DNA of 10,963 nucleotides from JBFELO01 sp041552055 (GTDB lineage: Bacteria > Acidobacteriota > Thermoanaerobaculia > Thermoanaerobaculales > Sulfomarinibacteraceae), in the NCBI GenBank assembly GCA_041552055.1, contig JBFELO010000149.1, forward strand, positions 1 through 10,963. The letters run 5' to 3'. Positions 1 to 4,106 of this stretch are shown here, piece by piece. The notes beneath the pieces were generated by a model. That model was not told where the DNA came from and made no database searches. It saw only the letters and a list, made by a program, of their open reading frames with translations. The position numbers and the translations under genes are program-made. Within the stretch, counting starts at the first letter, position 1, and every line of letters starts with the position of its first letter.

Positions 1-168
1 AATTGGTAAATAATTAACCGAGGAAACTCCATCTCGATAATGAACGTCAGAATGACAAATACCAGCAGCTTTTATTTTAACTAATACTTCATCAGCTTTG
101 GGTTCTGGAGTTGGTATTTCTCTATTTTCTAAATCTTTATCAATTTCGACTAATTGTACTGCTTTCAT
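1..168 (-). CDS. Zinc-dependent alcohol dehydrogenase, N-terminal fragment cut by the window edge
   Basis: Read on the minus strand from the ATG at 166-168, 56 codons stay open to the window edge. The peptide begins MKAVQLVEID and contains AAGICHSDVHYRDG at about residues 34-47. That is the GroES-like N-terminal domain of medium-chain zinc alcohol dehydrogenases; Cys38 of the G-x-C-H-x-D motif is the first catalytic-zinc ligand, and His39 and Asp41 follow it as usual. Such enzymes oxidise alcohols or reduce aldehydes with NAD(P) in the cytoplasm; the substrate cannot be told from this end. The Rossmann domain lies outside the window. GGAG stands only one base before the ATG, so the ribosome site is poor. 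Codons are strongly A/T-ending, unlike every other gene here, which marks the gene as belonging to a different genome or a foreign segment. Confidence 0.85.
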   Translation of the reverse strand, partial: MKAVQLVEIDKDLENREIPTPEPKADEVLVKIKAAGICHSDVHYRDGVSSVNYLPI

Positions 169-446
169 ACTCCGTATTACTGTTTTCCCAGTTTAAAACT
201 ATTTTTTAATATTAAGTAAAACCAATCAGCAAAACCTCTGTTAGTTAAAATAATTAGTAATACTTTGTTTAATTAGAGAATGTTTCAAATGGTGAATTTT
301 TATATAATTGGAAGTCATCAATTTATCGACAAAAAATTGAAGAATGAATAGAATTAATATATACATCTTAATTGGTGTTGAAATTGAACTGTAAAAAGGA
401 ATTATCTATTTTTTTATCTATTTTGATTGTAGCTTCAATAGTAACG
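169..446. other. AT-rich stretch without a recognisable gene
   Basis: This is the region upstream of the alcohol dehydrogenase start, at roughly 25-30% G+C. It would hold that gene's promoter, but I cannot pick one -10/-35 pair out of such AT-rich sequence. On the plus strand there is a 16-codon frame beginning ATG at about 344. There is also a longer open stretch from TTG 372 that encodes a Lys-Lys plus hydrophobic run (KKELSIFLSILIVASIV) and runs on into the phosphofructokinase frame. That run looks like a signal peptide or membrane anchor, but A/T-rich codons produce such residues by chance. It has no ATG behind a good ribosome site, so I do not call a gene. Confidence 0.6.
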
Positions 447-1148
447 ATGGTTGAATTTTCCACCTGCGTCACGCGGACCATCGCAATAACCCACGCACTG
501 CGAACCTCCGCGGGGAGTCACGAGCGGTTTCTCGTCATCGAGGTCTTCGGTCGCTACGCGGGCTTCACCGCCCTGTTGCCGACCATGGCCGGGGCCGCCA
601 ACCGCTGCGTCATCCCCGAGCACACCTTCGACATCGAGCATCTGTGTGAGCTGCTGTCCGAGGACCGGCGCCGAAACCCGTCTCACTACAGCGTCGTTCT
701 GGTGTCTGAGGGCGCCACGTTCAAGGGGTCCGAGGAGATGGTCTTCGAGGACCATGAAACCGACATGTTCGGCCACAAAAAGCTCGGCGGTGTCGGTGAT
801 CGGGTGTCTCGAGCGCTGCGCGAGCTGTCGCCGAACTTCAACAACGGGCGTCGGGTCAACGCCATCAACCAACGCCTCGGCTACCTGGTGCGCGCCGGCG
901 ATCCCGATGCACTGGACTCGATCGTGCCGATGGCGTTCGGCAACCTCGCGATGGACCTCATTCTGGAAGGGGTCACCGGCCGGTTGGTGAACGTGCGGAA
1001 CGGACGCTACGACCACGTGCCCATCGACGTGGTGACCAGTCGCAAGAAAGTCGTGGACGTGGGCAAGTTCTACAATACCGAGCGCCTCCGCCCGCAGTAC
1101 AAGCGTTTCGCGGGCTCGCCGGTCTTCATCATGACGAGCGACTACTGA
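447..1148 (+). pseudogene. 6-phosphofructokinase, C-terminal part; N-terminal half missing at an AT-rich/GC-rich junction
   Basis: From about base 459 the frame reads as a PfkA-superfamily phosphofructokinase, which phosphorylates fructose 6-phosphate in glycolysis. Numbering from the ATG at 447, the visible motifs are S-H-E-R at 24-27; F-G-R at 34-36, matching the substrate-binding M-G-R of E. coli PfkA; V-S-E-G around Glu88, matching Glu222; and L-G-Y-x-x-R ending at Arg149, matching L-G-H-x-x-R with His249 replaced by Tyr. The end (FIMTSDY) looks intact. The missing part would hold the nucleotide/pyrophosphate-binding G-G-D-[GD] motif and the catalytic T-I-D-N-D loop, so this copy cannot be active as it stands and the phosphoryl donor cannot be read. 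Gly-Tyr at this place is common in pyrophosphate-dependent members, which leans that way. The ATG is AT-rich sequence joined in frame, and TTG at 372 is equally open. gloA starts 46 bases downstream. Confidence 0.8.
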
Positions 1149-1194
1149 TTGTGGTCGCGGCACACGAAACAGAAATCCGCATCAGGAGAACGAC

Positions 1195-1575
1195 ATGCGC
1201 CTTTTGCACACCATGATCAGGGTGGGAAATCTCGACACGTCACTCGTGTTCTACACCGAGGCCCTCGGGATGGAGCTGCTGCGCAAGAAGGACTATCCGG
1301 GCGGACGGTTCACCCTGGCCTTCGTGGGTTACGGCGACGAGGAATCGACGGCCGTGGTCGAGTTGACCCACAACTGGGACACATCGAGCTACGACCTCGG
1401 CGACGGGTTCGGCCATCTGGCCATCGGCGTGGAGGACATCGCCGGGGCCTGCGACCGGGTGCGCCAGTTCGGCGGGCGAGTGACGCGTGAGCCTGGGCCG
1501 ATGAAGCACGGGACCACGGTCATCGCGTTTGTCGAGGACCCGGACGGGTACAAGATCGAGTTTATAGAGAAGTAG
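1195..1575 (+). CDS. gloA: Lactoylglutathione lyase (glyoxalase I)
   Basis: A 126-residue cytoplasmic enzyme of the vicinal-oxygen-chelate fold that isomerises the hemithioacetal of methylglyoxal and glutathione to S-lactoylglutathione. The match to E. coli GloA is near colinear (MRLLHTM at the start, TTVIAFVEDPDGYKIE near the end). All four metal ligands are in place: His5, Glu56, His74 and Glu122. The short form, without the insertions of zinc-type eukaryotic enzymes, points to the nickel/cobalt-activated bacterial class. It lacks only the last few C-terminal residues of the 135-residue E. coli protein. AGGAG at 1184-1188, six bases before the ATG, fixes the start. It lies 46 bases behind the phosphofructokinase fragment on the same strand and is probably co-transcribed with the intact version of that gene; phosphofructokinase flux supplies the triose phosphates from which methylglyoxal forms. 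Confidence 0.96.
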   Translation: MRLLHTMIRVGNLDTSLVFYTEALGMELLRKKDYPGGRFTLAFVGYGDEESTAVVELTHNWDTSSYDLGDGFGHLAIGVEDIAGACDRVRQFGGRVTREPGPMKHGTTVIAFVEDPDGYKIEFIEK

Positions 1576-1585
1576 AGCCCGCCCA

Positions 1586-1612
1586 CCCTTCCGATGCCGG
1601 ATGCTAGATCCT
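1586..1612 (-). repeat. Short heptad repeat remnant, shared with the 7140-7195 array in opposite orientation
   Basis: Read on the minus strand this stretch is GGATCTAGCATC, two variable bases, then GCATCGG followed by an A/G-rich AAGGGTGG. The plus strand at 7176-7203 has the same order with small changes. It consists of about three 7-base steps of the GGATC/GCATC type. It lies just after the gloA stop codon. Confidence 0.6.
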
Positions 1613-1706
1613 CCGCCCTACCAGGCGAACCACAGACACACAGAGAAGGAGTGGGAAGCACTGGCGTGGGCGGCCTGCGACCGCCGGACCGCGCGGTACA
1701 GGTTGT

Positions 1707-1768
1707 CTCGGGCGTCAGATGGTCGTTGCGATTGGCAGGCTGACGACGGCGCGTCGTGCGGGCGTGCC
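1707..1768 (+). repeat. 62-base intergenic repeat unit A, first copy
   Basis: It runs from CTCGGGCGTCAG to TGCGGGCGTGCC. The copy at 1778-1839 has exactly the same length, with 49 of 62 positions identical by my hand alignment and no gaps. Only nine bases separate the two, so they are a tandem pair. This copy is not followed by the hairpin. Confidence 0.75.
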
Positions 1769-1777
1769 GGGAATTGC

Positions 1778-1943
1778 CTCGGGTGTCAGCTGATCGAAGC
1801 GAATGGCAGACCGATGACAGGGCCTCGTGCGGGTGTGCCGTCTTTGACAATGTTGGGAGCAACGCCAGCGGGGTGGGGCGGTTCGTCGGGTCCCAACATT
1901 GTCTAAGGGGGCAACCTCGGGGAGCGCGCCGGGGAGAGGGCGC
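1778..1943 (+). repeat. 166-base composite intergenic element (unit A + hairpin + G-rich module B), copy 1
   Basis: In order: a 62-base unit A (1778-1839); an imperfect hairpin (1836-1913) whose left arm overlaps the last four bases of unit A; the bases AC; then a 28-base module B (1916-1943, beginning CTCGGGGAGCGC and ending GAGAGGGCGC). The element at 7253-7418 has the same parts in the same order and orientation, with identical total length. Unit A matches the copy at 7253-7314 at 50 of 62 positions without gaps, and module B is also nearly identical. It lies between convergent genes (gloA on plus, pepF on minus). No open frame or transposase is associated with it. Confidence 0.8.
1836..1913 (+). 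other. Imperfect 23-base-pair hairpin inside the composite element, copy 1
   Basis: The arms are 1836-1858 and 1891-1913 with a 32-base loop. The inner 13 bases pair perfectly (GACAATGTTGGGA with TCCCAACATTGTC). The outer ten contain two mismatches and one G-T wobble. No T-run follows on either strand, so it is not a textbook intrinsic terminator, although it lies between two converging genes where a bidirectional stop would be useful. Confidence 0.8.
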
Positions 1944-2024
1944 CTTGGGTGTCAGTTGGTCGACGCGATTGGCGGGCTGAGACCGGGCTCCCGCGGGGAG
2001 CGCTTCGGGGAGAGGGCGCGTCGC
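1944..2024 (+). repeat. Truncated derivative of the composite element lacking the hairpin
   Basis: It opens with CTTGGGTGTCAG, the head of unit A, directly abutting the module B that ends at 1943. After about 40 bases of unit A similarity it passes into a second module B (AGCGCTTCGGGGAGAGGGCG, 1999-2018) with no hairpin between. The bases after this module (GTCGC) are the same as those after module B at 7419-7423. After it, 2025-2072 holds only a doubled ATAGCCC heptad (2027-2040) and a weak GCCC/GGGC stem before the pepF stop. Confidence 0.65.
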
Positions 2025-2072
2025 GCATAGCCCATAGCCCGGTTGGGCGGAGGTTCTTCCGACTCCATTCAG

Positions 2073-3911
2073 CTACAGCAGCCCGAGGCCGTCGAGTTCT
2101 CCTTCCAGCCTGCCGACCAGCTCGTCCATGGTCTCGACGAGAGCCTCCACCGGTTCCGGCGTCGCGAAGTCGACCCCGGCCAGCCTGAGCTGCTCGATCG
2201 GATGGTCGTTGCCTCCCGAGGACAGGAGCGTCAGATAACGCTCGGTCACCGCCGCCCGCTCCGCGCCGTCGGCCCGAGTCAACTGCTGGTGCAGCAGGCT
2301 GGCGGCGGCCTTGGACGTGGCGTACTGGAAGACGTAGTACGGCGAGCCGTAGAAGTGCGGAATCCGCGCCCAGGTGTTGCGGTACCAATCCTGGTCGTCG
2401 AGGGTGGCGCCGAAGAAATCGTTCAGGGTCGCGAGGTAGAGCCGCTGAAGCGTCTCCGACGTGATTGGCTCGCCACGCTCCACCATCCGATGGGCCTCGA
2501 GCTCGAAGTCGGCGAACATCGTCTGACGGTAGAAGCCGGCCGCGATGTCATCGATGGCGTGTTGGAGCAGCGCGATCCGTCGTGCGGGCTGTTGTTCGCG
2601 CTCGAGCAGCAGATCGAGAAACAGGTCCTCGTTGGTCATGCTGGCGACCTCGGCGACGAAGATCGAGTATGAGCTCGTGGCGTACGGTTGATGGGCGTGG
2701 GACAGCACCGTGTGCATGGTGTGTCCCATCTCGTGGGCGACCGTGAAGGCATCGTTGAGGGTGTCGGCGTAGTTCAGCAGCATGTACGGGTGCACCCCGT
2801 ACACGCCTGCCGAGAACGCGCCCGAGCGCTTGCCCTCGTTTTCGTACACGTCGATCCAGCGCTCGGCAAAGGCCCGCTCGACGGTCTGACGGTATTCCGG
2901 TCCGAACACCTCGACCGACTCTGCGAGCAGCGGCGGCACCTGGTCGTAGCCGAATACCCAGTCGACCTCGACCAGCGGCAGGTAGGCATCGAAGTAACGG
3001 TACCGATCGAGGCCGAGGGCCTGTTTGCGCAGCCGGTGGTAGCGGCGCAGCGGCTCGGATCCCGATCTGGCGGTGGCGATCAGGTTCTCGACAACCGCGA
3101 CCGGGATGTTGTCACTGTCGAGGCTGGCCTCCAGGGTGGAGTCGTAGCTCCGTGATTGGGCCAGAAACCAGTCCCGCTGGAGCACCGAGTTGTAGATCGC
3201 CGCGTACACGTTGGGCGAGGTGTCGTAGATGGAGAAATGGGCGCGGAACAGAGCCTCGCGATCCCCCGGGTCGCGCAGGGTGTGGAGCCCGTTGGTGTAG
3301 TTCGCGTGCGTCGCTTGCAGCTTTTCACCCGTGGACAGCTCGACCTCCGGGAAGCGCACGTCGGCGTCGGCCATCATGGTGTAGGTCTGACTCGGTGTGC
3401 CGTTGAACGGCCCGGCAAACGCGAGTAGGCGTTCACCGTCTTCGTCAAGCACGTGGCGCTGCATGCGGTACGCCTCGGTGATCGGAAACCTGTATGGCGC
3501 CAGATCGGGCGTCGCGTCGAGCCATTCGACCACAGTGTGCTCGGGAATCTCGAGCAACTCGGGCGTGTACCACGCAGTCGCCTGCTGGAATCGGGCGAGC
3601 GCGATCCGGACCTCCTCGAGCCGGGCCTGGACCTGGTTGTCGCGGGTGTCCTGGGACCGGATCAACCCGGGGTACTGGTAGACACGGTAGGCGAGCCGGC
3701 CGAGCTCGTCGGACAACCGGTTGGCGACCAGCAGGCGACCCGGGCCCTCGGCGAGGGTGCCCTTGAACTGTTGGTACGACTCCATCAGGTCCTTGAGCTC
3801 CGCCAACCCCCTCTCCCACGAGGTCCAATCGGGGAAGATGTGATTCAGATCCCACCTGAAGCGTTCCGGAACCTCGTCTCGAATGCGGGTTGTCGGGCGC
3901 GCCTCACTCAT
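2073..3911 (-). CDS. pepF: Oligoendopeptidase F, M3B-family zinc metallopeptidase
   Basis: A 612-residue protein of the usual PepF length (about 600). These enzymes cut short peptides, typically 7-17 residues, inside the cell; no signal peptide or membrane segment is seen. The zinc site is His393-Glu394-Met-Gly-His397, with Glu394 as catalytic base. Glu421 in the following F-V-A-E-V-A-S-M-T-N-E block is the third ligand. The N-terminal part (about 1-190, beginning RFRWDLNHIFPDW) is the helical PepF N-domain, and the rest is the M3 catalytic fold. The frame stays open 51 codons upstream, but the ATG at 3911 has GAGGAG six bases before it and begins the conserved region, so I use it. The gene follows the M16 peptidase on the same strand after 195 bases. 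A role in recycling peptides made by secreted or periplasmic proteases is plausible but inferred. Confidence 0.95.
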   Translation of the reverse strand: MSEARPTTRIRDEVPERFRWDLNHIFPDWTSWERGLAELKDLMESYQQFKGTLAEGPGRLLVANRLSDELGRLAYRVYQYPGLIRSQDTRDNQVQARLEEVRIALARFQQATAWYTPELLEIPEHTVVEWLDATPDLAPYRFPITEAYRMQRHVLDEDGERLLAFAGPFNGTPSQTYTMMADADVRFPEVELSTGEKLQATHANYTNGLHTLRDPGDREALFRAHFSIYDTSPNVYAAIYNSVLQRDWFLAQSRSYDSTLEASLDSDNIPVAVVENLIATARSGSEPLRRYHRLRKQALGLDRYRYFDAYLPLVEVDWVFGYDQVPPLLAESVEVFGPEYRQTVERAFAERWIDVYENEGKRSGAFSAGVYGVHPYMLLNYADTLNDAFTVAHEMGHTMHTVLSHAHQPYATSSYSIFVAEVASMTNEDLFLDLLLEREQQPARRIALLQHAIDDIAAGFYRQTMFADFELEAHRMVERGEPITSETLQRLYLATLNDFFGATLDDQDWYRNTWARIPHFYGSPYYVFQYATSKAAASLLHQQLTRADGAERAAVTERYLTLLSSGGNDHPIEQLRLAGVDFATPEPVEALVETMDELVGRLEGELDGLGLL

Positions 3912-3917
3912 CAGCGA

Positions 3918-3923
3918 CTCCTC
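3918..3923 (-). promoter_or_regulatory. Ribosome binding site deciding the pepF start
   Basis: GAGGAG on the minus strand, six bases before the ATG at 3909-3911. It supports this start over the upstream methionine at 4064 in the same open frame, which encodes residues without family resemblance. Confidence 0.75.
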
Positions 3924-4034
3924 GGAAAATATTCGCCGGGACAAGGTAACAGTAACCGTGGCGGTCGCATTGCACGACGAAGTCCATGCGACCTCGGGAT
4001 CGCCGACCGACGAGTTGGACTTATGGGCGTGGCC

Positions 4035-4068
4035 GGTGCCTCGGGCACCTGGGCTTGGGGGCATGAGG
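4035..4068 (+). other. Small perfect hairpin overlapping a putative G-quadruplex in the M16-pepF gap
   Basis: GGTGCC-TCG-GGCACC (4035-4049) is a perfect 6-base-pair stem with a 3-base loop. Its right arm begins a series of plus-strand G-runs at 4043-4045, 4051-4053, 4057-4061 and 4066-4068 with loops of 5, 3 and 5 bases, which meets the G3+/N1-7 quadruplex rule. On the minus strand the hairpin comes 58 bases after the M16 stop codon, but no T-run follows, so termination is doubtful. The rest of the 195-base gap (3912-4106) shows no convincing promoter. Confidence 0.45.
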
Positions 4069-4106
4069 GTCTCTTCTAGAGCCGGTCTGGTACATCCGTC
4101 ATTCCC

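Noticed and set aside
372..458. Genuine signal peptide or membrane anchor fused to phosphofructokinase
   Set aside because: Phosphofructokinase is cytoplasmic, the hydrophobic run lies wholly in the AT-rich segment and the enzyme's own N-terminal half is missing, so the fusion is a product of the junction.
1601..1906. Plus-strand open frames in the gloA-pepF gap
   Set aside because: They run through unit A repeats and the hairpin. The repeat copies have different reading phases and no shared protein sequence, so these are not genes.
1836..1913. Integron attC site
   Set aside because: The stem-loop with variable loop recalls attC, but the arms read GTTGGGA inward and TCCCAAC outward, the reverse of the R''/R' core-site order, and no cassette genes or integrase are present.
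1836..1913. Intrinsic terminator for gloA or pepF
   Set aside because: The stem is strong but has a 32-base loop and no T-run on either strand, and it lies about 160-260 bases from both stop codons; a role in termination remains possible but is not supported.
1707..2024. CRISPR array
   Set aside because: The 62-base units are too long and too diverged, spacers are not regular, and no cas gene is present.
2043..2672. Plus-strand open frame (209 codons) opposite pepF
   Set aside because: Antisense to the conserved C-terminal part of PepF; no recognisable domain.
3912..4064. 51-codon N-terminal extension of pepF
   Set aside because: No family resemblance, and GAGGAG directly precedes the internal ATG at 3911.
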